Source: Paramoeba atlantica | Lineage: Eukaryota > Discosea | DNA: 64,000 nt | NCBI GenBank assembly: GCA_977017575.1 | Contig: CDRNVI010000140.1 | Coordinates: 1 to 64,000, forward strand | Direction: 5' to 3' | Shown: piece by piece, positions 23,974-36,800 of the stretch | Layout: every line of letters starts with the position of its first letter | How positions within the stretch are numbered: the stretch's first letter is position 1 | Translations under genes and position numbers: made by a program | Notes under the pieces: generated by a model | What the model was told of the DNA's origin: nothing | The model's database searches: none | The model's input: the letters and a program-made list of their open reading frames with translations, nothing else

Positions 23974-25644
23974 ATGATTCGAAAACTCACTATCGCGACT
24001 TACACCCCCACCCAACGGGTGGAACTTGAAAAATTTTACCAAGAATTCCATGAAGGAGAATCCCCAAAATCCCCCTCTGATGAAAAATTGAAAGTCGAGG
24101 AACTCTCCGGGTCCATTGGCCTTACTCCAGATCAAATTCGTATGTGGTGCCGGAACCGAAAAAAGCGAGGAGCTTACAAAGGAAGGTCTGCTCTCGCTGT
24201 CGAGCAAGTCCGAATTTTGGAATGGCTTTTTACCAATCACTCAAACTACCCTTCCACTGTTTTAAAGAAAAGGGTGGCTTCGGAACTCGGAATTACTTAT
24301 TCCCAACTTCAGGTTCATTTTTTCTCTTTCTCTTTTATCTCAAGTGATATTTTTTGTTTTTTCCCCTTCCCTCCTCTATCCTCTCCCTTTTTTTCCAAAA
24401 AAAACTTAATTTGTTAATTTATCTCAAAATAGAAATGGTTTGAAACTCGTCGTCAGAGAGGAGCTCCAATTCTTATTTCGAAATTTGAAATTGAAGATGC
24501 CAAGGAGTGGAATGCTTGTATTGATCGGTTAAAACAACTTATTGATGAATGCGAGAAAGGCGGGGCCACAACAAAAGGTGGTAAAGGTGGCGGAAACACC
24601 TCGGCCGCTTCTGTTACTCCTCTTCAATCAACATCATCAACAGATAATGGTCTCTCAACAGCTGAAATTTCTTCTCCTCCTTCAAAACGAGCTCGTACCT
24701 CTTCTCCTGAAGGAAACGAAACGAAAAAAGCAACAGAAAAGACGGAACCTCTCACAAGCACTCTCCCAGCTGTCCACAAAACCTTTCCCAAAACACGACC
24801 TTGTCTTGGATCAAGAATGTTGCGCCCTGTTTCGCAGCAGCAGCAGAAAAATTCTCAGAACCAAGGAACAGCGTCTCCCCCTTCCCCCACGACCACCACC
24901 ACCGGAGTTCATCAAACAAAAAGTTCTTCGACAGTAGCAGCAGCAGCCCTTTTTCAGCATGTTGTTGGACAAAGTTTCAACCACCAGATTCCTCCTGCTG
25001 CTGGAGGAACTCTGACACACTTAAGAAGATCTTCGGCTCAAATCCCCCATCAAACACAACAACAACAACGTCGTCGTGAGTTTGTGGGATCTGTAGGACC
25101 CTCCTACCAGCAAACAGTGGTTGATCCGATCCTTCCCCCACTTTCTTCTCTCACTCCGTCTTTCTTCCCAACCACCACAGAACAACCACAGCAACAACAA
25201 GCTTCGAGGAAACGACTTCGGGAAGAAACGCTTCTTCCTCTTGAGCCACTTTCTCATCTTGGATTTTCAGCAATGACCTCCTCTTCCTCTTCTTCTGCTG
25301 CTGCTGCATCGACACTGCCTCGGCTTTCCTCGTTTCTTTCCGAATCACTTCCAATGGGATATAATGACTCAATGATGTATAAACAACCAACTCATCATCT
25401 TCGTGATGTCCTCTCAGTTGCCGAAGTTCCCCAACCCTCCTCTCTCTCGTATTTGGTTCACTCTGGAGCAAACCCTCCTCCCAAACTTCCTCTCCTTTCT
25501 TTCCCTTCTTCAGTAACTGGCCAAACTCATTTCTCTCATCAAACCCTTGAGGCATCGAACCCTTTTATCAACCGCCGCCCACCAACTTACCCCCTCCCAC
25601 CCCCAACAAACAATTTTTTGACCCTCCACCAAAGCACCATATGA
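23974..25644 (+). CDS. Double-homeodomain protein, paralogue 2
   Basis: Exon 1 is 23,974-24,312, exon 2 24,433-25,644; 516 residues. The same layout as paralogue 1: MIRKLTIATYTPTQRVELEK, first homeodomain with helix 3 DQIRMWCRNRKKRG (Asn51 kept, long loop), linker KGRSALAVEQ identical to paralogue 1, second homeodomain LEWLFTNHSNYPS ... YSQLQKWFETRRQRG with Thr at position 51. The intron is at the same place and phase, so the pair arose by tandem duplication after the intron was gained. After RGAPILISKFEIEDAKEW the tail diverges: Ser/Thr/Gln-rich with TTTTTG and PPSKRART but without the Gln/His run. The longer open frame from 23,866 is possible, but MIRKL aligns with the other copy. Likely a DNA-binding transcription factor. 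Confidence 0.8.
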
Positions 25645-26238
25645 ACTATTCCTCCCACCAAATTCTGGATTGAAAAAAGATATTTTGATGGATGGATAAT
25701 TTTGGATTGTACAATAAAAATTTATTTGAAGAAAAAAAAATTGAAAAATCTTTGATGGTTTTTTTGCTGAAGGGGGAGGCGAAACGAAAAAGTGATCCGC
25801 GTCACCAACAAGATGACGTCATCATGGTCACCTCCTTTTTTTTTTGAATTTTTTGGTGCCAAAAAAAGGGTTTCTATTTTTTCTTGTTTTTCAAAAGACC
25901 TGGAACGAGGAGAAAGAGGAAGAAAAGAGGAAGAAAAGAGGTTTTTTAAAAAGTTTCTGTTGAGACCTTCTTGCTTTGTGTTCAATCCAAGAGTTCACCT
26001 TTTGGAAGGTGGGAACGCAAGTGGAGGCACAACTTTGCAGGGTGGATGAGAAGATTTTTAAGATTAGTGAAGAGACTTTTTTTCAATCAAAAGTCTCAAA
26101 CTCTGAGTTCTTCGTTTTCTTTCTGGCATTTTGGGAGGAAAACCAGAATTTCCACCAAAAACCCCAAAAACGGCAACGAATTTGGTGTCCCTTCATTGAA
26201 GACACCACTTCAAAGGCTTTCTTTTTGCTCCTTCTTCA
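25645..26238. other. Intergenic region
   Basis: Includes an AATAAA at 25,714 for the homeobox gene and a region at 25,970-26,230 that is open in three frames without family similarity. It could contain an undetected exon; I see nothing firm. Confidence 0.4.
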
Positions 26239-27407
26239 ATGGCGGAGGAGGGTCGTGTTTTGTTGAGAGAAAAACTTAAAGATATCTCAGGGACTTTTCA
26301 CGAAAACCCTTTTCTTGTCTCTCTCCTTTCTTCTTCAGGTTGAAATTTTTTTCTCCTTTTTTTATTCACCACAACAAAAAGAAAAATGAGTTGTTTGTTT
26401 CCCCCACATGACAGAAGGAGAAATCAGAGCTCCTCTGTTTGATGGATTGCCAGTCCATACAGTAACACATCTTGGAAATTATGGGGAGTCTTATCTTCCT
26501 TTCTTTCCAATTGTTTTACTTGAACTGCCTCCACTCCTTTCCCTCTCTTCTCTTTCCTCGGACAGTCCATTCTCTCTGCCTTCGAATCTTCTGAATGCCT
26601 ACTTTCCGAAGAGATCAAAACAAGATGATTCAAGAAAAGAAGAAGAACTAATAACGAACAAAGAAGAGAAAGAAGAGATTGAATGTTACTTTATCATCCA
26701 CAGTGAGGCAACCAGAGGTCCATGTCAACACTTTACATGTGAGAACGAAAATGAATTCAACTTGATGTTTCATCCTTGGGTCTTCCGATTTTGTGTTTTT
26801 AATGAGTTAATGACTGGTTTTTTTTCCTTTCTTTTTTTGTTCCAGTTTTGTTCAAAATACTGAGCAAATCAAAAAATGGCACACACACAGGAACTGAAAT
26901 GATAGAAATGGGGATTTTTAGTGGAAGAGGGATCCTTCCAGTCCATCAAGACCTGAAAGAATCAGAGAGTCGAGGGACCCCTTTTGAAAATGTTGAACCT
27001 CGTCTTGTATCAATTGTTTGGATTTTTTTTTCAAACTTTTTTCAAACTTTTTTGTTCCCTAAAAAAAATAATAGCACAACCAATGCTTTTCTCCAGCAAA
27101 TGCGCAGATCCAAATCGATGAAACGAAACAAATTGCCTCTTTTTTTTCTCTTGGTCGATTTCAAAATCGAAAGATCATCACCTTCCACATCCTCCCTCTC
27201 TCAAAACAATCAGAAGATCTTTTTTCAAGTTCGGTGGCCTTGGCTACAAATGTACATCAACTTTTGGAAATTTTGAACAATATTTCCATGAAAAAGAAGG
27301 AGTTCAGGGAGAGTGTTCATGACTTATTGAGCCTTTTAGTGTCTTGTGGTGTAGTCTCCTTGATGGAAGCAACTTCCCTTTCTCTTTCACCAGAAAAACC
27401 AAAATAG
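26239..27407 (+). CDS. Unrecognised protein, four exons
   Basis: Exons by frame: 26,239-26,338; 26,415 to about 26,792; about 26,845-27,006; 27,108-27,407; roughly 310 residues. It begins MAEEGRVLLREKLKDISG, then FHENPFLVSLLSSS, EGEIRAPLFDGLP and TVTHLGNYGESYLPFF. A Lys/Glu-rich insert (KEEELITNKEEKEE) precedes ECYFIIHSEATRG and CENENEF. Later parts are EMIEMGIFSGRGILP and QIDETKQIASFF, and a C-terminal helical part (LATNVHQLLEILNNI, VSCGVVSLMEA). There is no signal peptide or membrane segment. It looks like a soluble globular protein with a helical tail. I know no family. The ends of exons 2 and 3 have alternatives. It converges on the PLA2 gene, 186 bp between stops. Confidence 0.5.
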
Positions 27408-27592
27408 AGGAGAGTGAGGTCTCATAAAGACAAAATTTCTTGAAAAATAAACCTTTTTTGAGATTTTTTTTTGATGTTCAATTTTTTTTTTGATTTTCCA
27501 GAATGTGTGTCAGTTTTTTGAATATTACACCCCACCCCAACAAACCAAATCCTTGATTTTGAAAACTTTAATCACCCATACGAACCGCCTCC

Positions 27593-28354
27593 TTAGAGTT
27601 CCTCAACCACACATTGACAAGCATTTCCTTGTGATTCTTGGAAAGAGCCACATCCAAACATCTGAACAACATTATGATATGATTCTCCTTCTGCAACACA
27701 TTTTTTCTGGAGAACAAACACAACAGGCAGGATAAAGTGAGAGATTGTAAATACCAATTACAATTTTAGAAGTTTTTTCTTGGAAGAAAGAAAAAAAAAA
27801 AGAAGACTTACCTCCTCAGCAACTTTTTGGTCTTGGTCAAGGGTGTTCAAATTTCGAGCAAGGGATTTACAATGTCTTTTTGTACAAGCTTTGAACTGTT
27901 TTTTTCTTTTCTTTTAAGGATTGAAATAAAAATTATGAGTGAAGAAAAAAACCTGATAATCACATTTTTTTTGTGTCTTTCCGCAAGTGTCATAACACAA
28001 ATCGTGTTTGTTACAACACTCAGTAAAATCATAAGGACCTTTGATCTACAAGAAATTTCAATCCATTTAAGAGAAAAAGTGTTCACAAAAAATAAATCAA
28101 CTTTTTACCGTAATTCCCATACTCCCACATCCATTCGAAGAAGGGGTGTGATTTGGGTTTGGAACAGCGACTTTCCCGGCAGGGCATTCGAATTTGCACT
28201 CGTTCTGTTTGTTTTTTCCTTTGCCTTTGGCTGACTCAGCTTGAGATAAAAAAGATTCAAAATGATTTTTTCCACCTGAAAATTGGATCCGAGCGCTGCA
28301 CATCCAGACGAAAATTGAACAAAAGGAAAACAGAAGGAAGAACTGTCTCATCAT
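27593..28354 (-). CDS. Secreted group XII phospholipase A2
   Basis: Hydrolyses sn-2 ester bonds of phospholipids using Ca2+. Exons: 28,354-28,109; 28,045-27,953; 27,895-27,812; 27,706-27,593; 178 residues, all phase 0, close to human PLA2G12A (189). MMRQFFLLFSFCSIFVWMC is the signal peptide. ECKFECPAGK and SSNGCGSMGI match the group XII Ca2+ loop (NGCGSPLFG). The catalytic site is TECCNKHDLCYDTCGK with His96-Asp97. The last exon, FGCGSFQESQGNACQC, matches the conserved Cys-rich C-terminus (LGC..Y..SQ..AC.C). Cysteine spacing is kept throughout. The last exon is under 40 codons and easily missed; a longer open frame on the other strand there is its shadow. It shares its 5' region with histone H4. 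Confidence 0.9.
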
Positions 28355-28896
<542 letters not shown>

Positions 28897-28979
28897 AAAA
28901 CGATTTTGCAAAATAATGTGATATTTAAATAAATACATCTTTTTTAAAATTAATACAAAGCCTTCCTCAAAGAAAATTT

Positions 28980-29861
28980 CTAATTCGCAGATTGAGGGTT
29001 TGGTTGTTGTTGTGTTTGTTGTTCTCTCATTCTTCGTAAGATTCTCTCTTCAAAACTCTCGTGGTGTTTTTGTGCTTCTTCTTCCGAAGGGGGTTCTTTT
29101 TCTTTTCCTTTTTTCTTTTCAACAGCAGGTCGTTCAACCCATTGAACCGAAAAAGGAGGACTCTTGTCCACGTTCGACATTTTCACAACCAACGCATCAA
29201 GAGCTTCAACATTCATTTCTCTCATGATCAACAATGCCATCTTCTTTTTCGTCTTCATTTCCACATCGGAGACAGTTCCCCATCGAGAAAACAAAGAAAT
29301 CAGATGAGAAGAAGAGTAAGGACCTTGGTGATGAGGATTGCTCCAATCAACAAGCAACTTTCCCTCTTTTTGTGGAGTTGGGGCCATCTTTTTGTCTCGG
29401 GAAATTTTGATCTTTTCTTGCATCTGTTTGAACCGATTCCATTCATCCTCTTCTGCTCTCTGTTGTCTTTGGATGTTTTCTTGGAGAATGTGCTGTTCAC
29501 GAAGTTTCTCAAGTTCTCTCGGTGAGCGAATCCCAACTTTCCGTTTTTTCGCCTCGTTCTCTTTTCGTTCAAGATCAAGTTTCCTTTTTCTCAACTCTTC
29601 ATCCATTTCTGCAAGTTGCTTCTTTTTCTGAAGTTTCGCTTTACAATTTTGATCATATTGTTTTCGTTTTTCTTCATCATAGAGAATTTCGAACGCTTTG
29701 TTGAGCTCTTGAAATTTTTCGGCGGCATCTGGGTCGTCTCTGTTCTTATCCGGATGAAGGACTTTCGCTCTTTTTCGATAAGCAGCTTTAATTTCTTCTC
29801 GAGAGGTGGAAGGCAAAAATTTCAAAGAAAGGAGTTCGTAGAGATCTTTTTCTTCCTCCAT
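28980..29861 (-). CDS. DNAJC17: DNAJC17-like J-domain and RRM protein
   Basis: Single exon, 293 residues. An N-terminal J domain (residues about 5-75; AAYRKRAKVLHPDKNRDD with the HPD motif) would stimulate an Hsp70. A charged helix (KRKLDLERKENEAKKRKVG) leads to an RRM at about 165-240 (KLLVDWSNPHHQGPYSS, FSRWGTVSDVEM, MALLIM). This J-helix-RRM order is that of DNAJC17/Cwf23, nuclear proteins linked to splicing. The tail is Glu/Lys then Gln-rich (MREQQTQQQPNPQSAN). The RRM RNP motifs are weak, as usual for this family. Confidence 0.88.
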   Translation of the reverse strand: MEEEKDLYELLSLKFLPSTSREEIKAAYRKRAKVLHPDKNRDDPDAAEKFQELNKAFEILYDEEKRKQYDQNCKAKLQKKKQLAEMDEELRKRKLDLERKENEAKKRKVGIRSPRELEKLREQHILQENIQRQQRAEEDEWNRFKQMQEKIKISRDKKMAPTPQKEGKLLVDWSNPHHQGPYSSSHLISLFSRWGTVSDVEMKTKKKMALLIMREMNVEALDALVVKMSNVDKSPPFSVQWVERPAVEKKKGKEKEPPSEEEAQKHHESFEERILRRMREQQTQQQPNPQSAN

Positions 29862-30154
29862 TTCTTGAAGAAAGGAAAAGGTGCAACTGACTCACTGGGA
29901 TTCTTCTGTTCGAGTTTTGTTTTTTTTGTCTGAGAACAACTGCCCAACTGACAAGTTCGGAAAAAAGAAAAAGAAAGAGGCAAAAACGCACCCCCTTTTT
30001 TTTCGTCTTTTTTTTTTTTTTTTTTTGGTTTTGTTTTGGTGGTCCTCCTCGAATTTCTTTTTCTCCTTTCTTCTCTCTCTCTCCTTTCTCTTCTCTTTTT
30101 TTCTCTTCTTCTTGTTTTCTCTCTCTCTTTTCTCTTCTTTCTCTTCTCTTCTTC
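29862..30154. promoter_or_regulatory. Divergent promoter of DNAJC17 and NCKAP1
   Basis: 293 bp between start codons, dominated by a poly-T run at about 30,008-30,026 and a CT-rich tract up to 30,150 directly before the NCKAP1 start. No TATA box. Confidence 0.4.
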
Positions 30155-33100
30155 ATGAAGTTAATCGAGGGGTTGATCGTTTTAAATCGCTATGGAGAGG
30201 GACTCACCCTCCGTCTCTTTCACACAAAGAAATGGGTGGTGAAGACTCGGCACTCGATGATTCTCTCTCAAGATAAAGCAATTGCTCGTGTTGCTGACTC
30301 TTTGGGAAAAAAGTTTCCTGAAATCCCAGATCTTGATAAACAACCTGGAGCGGAAGAATTTGTCGCACAAGCTCCTGCTCTTGTTGAGATGACAACGCAT
30401 GTTTATGAGTTGGCCCTCGATATTCTCAATTGGATTGGGCGAGCGAAAAGTTTTCTCTTGCAAGTTTGTGAGAAATTTCAATCAGGCCTTCTTTTAACCA
30501 AAGAGCCACACTTGCTAATTCAGTTTATGACTCTTATTTCTCACTATTGCCGTGTATTGATTTTGTTGAGCGAAATTCCTGATCGGCGAATGCTGATTGC
30601 TGTGTATTTTGCCGGTTACAAACTCACTCAAAATTCAAGTCTATCTTGTGGAGGAGATATTGATGAACTTCTAAACAAATACTCTGATCCAATCAAGCGA
30701 ATTCATGAGGATTTCCCCCCCACTTTGGGTCAAGTTCTGTATTCAAGTCTTGGGGGGCTTCAACAATGCATCCATCTCTTATTTTCAGTTCCTGAATTTC
30801 GACGACTGGCCACTTTGTCTCTAACTTCTGATAAAGGAAGTATTTCCATCCCTTCTCTGACTGGCATGAGTATGGAGCTTCCCCTCCTTTTTGAGATGCG
30901 TGATTGGGTCATCTTTTCGTCGATTGTTGCCCCAGAAGCTTTTAAAGATGAGGGTGGTGTTCCTTCCCAACTCCTATCTTTAGTTCTCCACAATGTTTGG
31001 GCAATTCGACTCGTTCGAAACGAAATGTTTCTGATCCACTCTCCTTTAGTCTCTCTTTTTTCGAAATACAAAGATGAGACCGGGAACCTTTGTTTGAAAA
31101 AATATCGAAAGGTTTTCTCTTCTGCACTGACAGAATGTGCTTCAGGACAAGGATCAGTCAAGTATCAACGACAATTTCAACTCTTTTTAATTCAAGAACT
31201 GCGAAATTTGCTTTGTATTTTGAGTGATTTCCCTGCTTTATTTGCGCCGAAATTTTCAGTTGTTCTTGGTGCTCTTTCATTAGCCAAAAATCTCGTTTTG
31301 ATGCATTATGAGCATATCCATTTTCCACCACCAAGCCATAAGCTCAAAAAAGGAGAAGGGAGTTCTCAAATTTTGGAGATTATTCACCTTGTTCGCCAAT
31401 TGACTGAATTGATTGGTGATCATCGACAAGATATCCAAAATTATTACGCAGAGTACCTCAAAGGCCACCATTGTCGAACTTTGAACGCTCATTTGGACTC
31501 ACTAAGACCCCATATTTCCTCTCAACAAAAAAAAGCTTTTGAATCAGCCATCGAAATTCTGAAATCGATTGTTGGTAGTGGGGAGGAAGAGTACACTCGA
31601 GTTAACTTTCAAGCTCTTCGTTTAAATTTAATGAGGCTTGAGGTCGCTCTCTCATCTTCAGGTACCGCAAGTTATGCCAATGGAGTTTTAGAAAGAATAA
31701 GGTGGATTGTGTTACATTCTCGCTATCTCGATGAGTGGCAACAAACCCTGAATGAAGCCTCTTCATTTGAGTTACTTTGGTCATATTCAACTCAGCTCTC
31801 TTCCGATTTTGAACAAACATTGTCGCATCCCAGACTTTCTGAATTCGCAATGTCAATTTTCACTGTCTTGCATCATTTTCCAAGAATTGCCACCGGGCAT
31901 TTCCCTCAAGAAAAAGGGACAATTGCCAAATATTGTGTCGAATTTGCTGAACAACGGTGCGATGAGATTGCCTATGCTACTTACCGACTCTTGCATGACG
32001 TGTGGGAAGCCTTCAATGGGTGGAATTTGCAACTTGATCCTTCAAACATTGCTCTTTCTGCTTTGTCTTCTCTCCCAAATTCAAAACTCGATCGAAAACC
32101 AATACCAGTCGCTTGGGAGAGCGATTTTAAAAACTATGGAGGGCTGAGACTCATTGACGCAAAACAAAGAGCTTTGATTCATCTCCTTCATGCGTATCAA
32201 AAGAAAACTTCTTATCTTGTTCATGACTTTGTCTTCTCTCCAATTGAATATTTTCGAGCAATTTTGAAAAAGGTTTTTCCTCTCTCATCATTCATTAACA
32301 ATAATAATGCCTCCAGACCCAATTTTTTTCTGATGGAAAAGGACGGTAATGATCTTTACTCACTTTTTTTTGTTCTCATGTAGGAATGGAAAGATCTCTT
32401 TGTAAAACTTGCAACTGGCGGCCGGAATCCAGGATCATCAAATATTGTTCCTGTGCAAATCAGTCAAGTCGAACGAGCTTATATCTCCTTGAATTATACC
32501 ATCTCGTGTATTGAGAGCTTTGTTGATCTCTCACTTCAAAATCTCTTTCGATCAATATGGAAAGAAGCCATAGCTGTACAATATGTTGAGTCTACAGACC
32601 CACAGAATCCATTTGGGTGGTTATCAAAAGATCGACTCACTTTCCCCGACTCTTCTTTGATCAAAGTAATTTTTTTTTTCAAGATATTTTCTTTCCATCT
32701 TTTTAATTTGAAAAAACACTAATATTTATTTTTAGATCTATGCAAATTTCTATGTGGAACTTGTCACTACTCAGTCACAGTTGATGTGTTATTCTCCTAT
32801 CTATAATTCTTTTGTAACTCGTCCTGGAGCACTTCCTCCAATCGAAAACTTCACTAGTACAGAGGAACTTCGATCTCTGACTCGTTTGATTGGGCCTCTT
32901 GGTCTTCGTTGTATCTACCACAATCTCTTGGCTGAAGCTGCGGTTAAGTTGAATGAAATTATCGATTTTTGTGAAGCGAATGCACCAACATTAGAGAAAC
33001 TGAAGGATGAAATGAAAAGATTGAGGAATCAAAAGGATTATGACGCGTTGATCAAATCGCTAAAAGGAATGGAAAGTTTTCTTCAGTCATGTCTGTCAGT

Positions 33101-33788
33101 GAGTGTCATTCTCCAGCTTCGAAAACTATTTGTGAATGCCCAAAAGCAAGTGGTTGAGAGTACAGTTCCTCATCTATCTCATACAGTTGCTTCCGCCTCC
33201 AAACAATACCATCTCAATCTTCTTCTTGAAACTTCTCTTCTTTCTGTTGATTCTCTCACTTTGGATTGTGGTTTGCTTGGGGAAAGTGGAGAAGCTGACC
33301 AAGCCTTAGTTTACTTAACAAAAATGGTTGTCCCAACTTCGAAATGTCATCTTCTCCATTTAATTCCTGTCTCTTTTGCGACGTTATTTCATCTTAAGAT
33401 CTGGGGGGAGAGTTTGTTTGTTCCTCATCTTGGGGGATACTCAAACAACCTTCATGTTATGGCCTTCGGGATGAGTCAAGCGATAATCACTCTCAGTGCA
33501 GCACTTTCTACTTCTCCTGAAGAAGTAATGCAAATTCCACATCTTCTCGAATCCTATCTTGAAAATGCAGCAATGGTACTCTTACTTATTTTCACGGACG
33601 AACCAAAGCAACACTCACTTTTCTCTTTAATGGGTGAATCATCAACGAGAACCTCTCTACCACACATGGTTGTGTTCTTGGAGTCCTTTTTGAAGTCAAC
33701 TTGTTATTTGTCTGAAGAAGTCCTCGAACGTCATATTCCACACACACTGATTAGATCAATGCAGCAATCTTTAACACAAAAAAAATAA
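30155..33788 (+). CDS. NCKAP1: NCKAP1/HEM (NAP1) subunit of the WAVE regulatory complex
   Basis: NCKAP1 pairs with CYFIP/Sra1 in the pentameric WAVE complex that activates Arp2/3 downstream of Rac. Exons: 30,155-32,272; 32,384-32,665; 32,736-33,788; about 1,150 residues (animal NCKAP1 about 1,128). The start LIEGLIVLNRYGEGLTLRLF matches the animal AEKLTILNDRGVGMLTRLY. Other family blocks are LLSEIPDRRMLIAVYF, MRDWVIFSSIVAPEAF (animal MEKWIIFGFILCHG), RNEMFLIHSPLVSLF and LLCILSDFPALFAPK. The protein is all-helical without sorting signals. Both introns are phase 0. It converges with the BAR-RhoGAP gene, 32 bp between stops, placing two Rac/actin regulators together. Confidence 0.92.
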
Positions 33789-33820
33789 AAGAAATTTGAT
33801 AATAATAATAAAATTTAAAT

Positions 33821-36800
33821 TCATTCTCCTGGGGTTGGGAAGGCTGTGACAAGAAACTGTAAGAGACACCCAAACAATTGGAGAACCAGAAAGGGAAGTT
33901 GGACAACTGGTGAAACCTCCATCTGCCCTAACGGGATCCCCTGTTCGATCTCCACAGCCATTGAACAACTTGATAACAAGCTTGTTCGCACATGTTGTTC
34001 AATTGCCCACTTAAAAATCTCCAATTTGTGCCTGGCTCCTTCACTCACCGCTCCTTGCTCTCCATCACCAGATAAAGCTGCTTCAACTAAACTCTCAACA
34101 ATTTCCGTCATGGAGAAGACTTTTGATGCAAATTCTCCTCCCGATCCTGTGTGAGGGTCAAATAGAGAAACTACCAAGGGAGGAAGAGTCTCTTTTGCTT
34201 TTCCATAGATTGGATTATTTCCCGCTCGATCGAGAATGAGACAAGTTCTTTGTAATGCCATTTCTGTTCGCCCTTTTAACTCATTTAGAAGATTAGATCC
34301 AGGAAAGGTGAGATAATGCTCAGGCAATTCAGTTTGGATCAGATTGTGCATGGTCTGGAATTCCGCAATGATAGATTTTGCTTTTGTACCAACAGGCTCT
34401 AAGTTTCGAGATTCAAGAGGAGACTGCAAGACAACCAACGATTGTTTCGAAATTTCAGATGTTAAACTTGCAACTGCCGCACACGATTTCGAAAGTTTGC
34501 TCTGAATCTCGCGGTCTGGGATTTCGAGTGCCCGAACTTTCACCAGTTGATTGATGTGGAGAACATAAACAGACGCAACTCCTGTAATTTGTTTGATGAT
34601 TGCAGAATCTGTACTTGACTTGGCAGCTGTTAAGTATTCAGAGAGACATTTCGAGAGAGACTGGGTTTCTTTGATAATTACTTCACCAGCTGCAAGTTCA
34701 CAAGTCGCGAAGAATCCCCTCATAAAAACCACAAGAGACCCGAGATTGTGGAGCAAGTCTTTTTGTGCACTATCACTCTTTTCGCTGTTTGCTTGACGGA
34801 CTGAATGAATGAGAGTCTTGGCTGAATCCTGTAAATTTTGAGCACATTTTCGAATTTGTTGTTTGGTTCCTTCTGAATATCGATCAGCAAAAGAACGAAT
34901 ATCGGCTCCTGGAGCTGTCAACATCATTTTCAAAGACTGGGCCAATTGAATCAGACCCGAGTTCATATCTTCCAATAAATTTGGGTCGAATTTCCTTGAA
35001 GAGAATGATTAGTTAACTAATTCCCTACTCAAAGAAAAAAAAATATCACTTCAAAAAAAATGAAAAATGAAAAAAAAAAATGCTTACGAGTGAGCAGAAG
35101 CAGCAACAAACTTCGCAAGTGAATGTATCAGTGAATCCAGACATATTTGTTGGTAGACAGGCGAAATATCTCCTGGGATTGGCAAAGGTTCTGTTTTTTT
35201 GTTTTGTTCAATATCAAGTGAAGGAGAAGATGAACTGGAGAACGAGGGGTATGATGTGAGAGAAGGTGTAGAAATCGAAGGAGATGAAGTTGAGGAAGAT
35301 GAGGAAGATAAAGAAGATAAAGAAGAAGCTGGAAGAGGGGCAGGAGTTAGAGGAGGAGGAAGAGGTGATGAAAATAGGGGTGAAGGAGAAGGAGAAGAAG
35401 ATGATGATAGTTTGCTTGGAGAATCATTTTCAGTCCTTCCTTCGCGACGATGTTGCTGAATTCCTTGAGGAGGGGAAGCGAACATCAATGAACTGCGAGT
35501 TGGAGACTTTGGTTTCCCAACAGGAAGTGTTGCCGCTGTCGCACTTTTTGTAAAGGGATGATTTCTTGTTCGAGGTTGTGTTGTGAGTTGTTCTTGGAAT
35601 TTAACTTGAGGTTCGTCTGCAGAGATTCTCAGGCTCAGTTTAGCACTATCATCCTGTTTCCGCTCTTTTGTATTCGCGATGACTTGTTGTATATCTTCAT
35701 AAAACGGAGGGTCCTCTTCACCCACAAATTCAATTAAAGTTTTTGGGTTACTTTGAATCACACAAGGGGTTTCAATATCAGCTCCCAGGTTGATCAAATG
35801 AATGAGAGCAGCTCGTTTTTCTGGTTGAGAACCGACCGCGCGAAAGACAGGAGGCAGCCCATCCGCTCCAGGAAGGTTGATATCAGCACCTCCATCAACA
35901 AGCGCTTGCAAGATATCAGTACTTGGATTGGCCAATGAGAGAAGTGTATGGAGTGGTGAATTCTTTGTCTCAGGGTGAAGTTGGTTTGGGTCCATCTTCT
36001 CTTCATTTAAGAGGTTTGACACTTGTTCATTGTCTTGGACAGAAACAGCGTGGTGGAGAAAATCAGGATTCCCATCCAAGAAGACATCATCACAGTGGTC
36101 AATCATATAGATTGTTATCTCGGAGATGACCTTGATATCTTCAAAAGAGCAAGATGAAAGTAAATCAGCCGGACTTTGTTCTTGTCCTTTTTCTGTTTTG
36201 TGGATTAAATTGGGTCCCATGACTGTTGCCATATTGGCAGCAGACATTTTGTTGAAAGAGATAAACTGGACAACATCCTTCGAAAGTCGAAACGTTTCTC
36301 TCAAAAGATAATAGTTCGCTGGAGGTAATTGAAGGAGAAGGTTCTTGAGTTTTTCTGGATCACGATCTTCATCAGGTATCCTCGCAAAATCCAATAAAGA
36401 GTCGTACAATCGGATTGTGCAGAGTGGTTGTGGCAATTCACGAAGATAGAGCTTGAAAAGGCCACAAAGAATGTGAACATCGCTACTAGAAGTAAGAATC
36501 GGCTCAAGAGATTCTCCAAGATCGATATTATCAGTCCACGTTTTGACGATCTTTTGGTTTCCTGAAATTCGAAAAATTCCTTCTTCCTACAACAAATCAA
36601 AAACCATATGATTACAATTCTTTTTGTTTGTTTGAGAAAAAAAAAAGGGAATCTAACCTTAAGGCCATACTTGCGAATCCAATCAACGAGTTGTTGAATC
36701 GCAGAAGGGATTTGTCCATCGATTCCGGCTGCCTTCTCTCTTTGTAAAAGCGATTTTAATGGAGCTCCAAAAACAACATTTTGTTCATATAATCTCTTCA

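Noticed and set aside
27490-27735. Possible last exon of the unrecognised plus-strand gene
   Set aside because: The minus strand here encodes the Cys-rich end of the PLA2, and the plus-strand gene already ends at a stop at 27,407.
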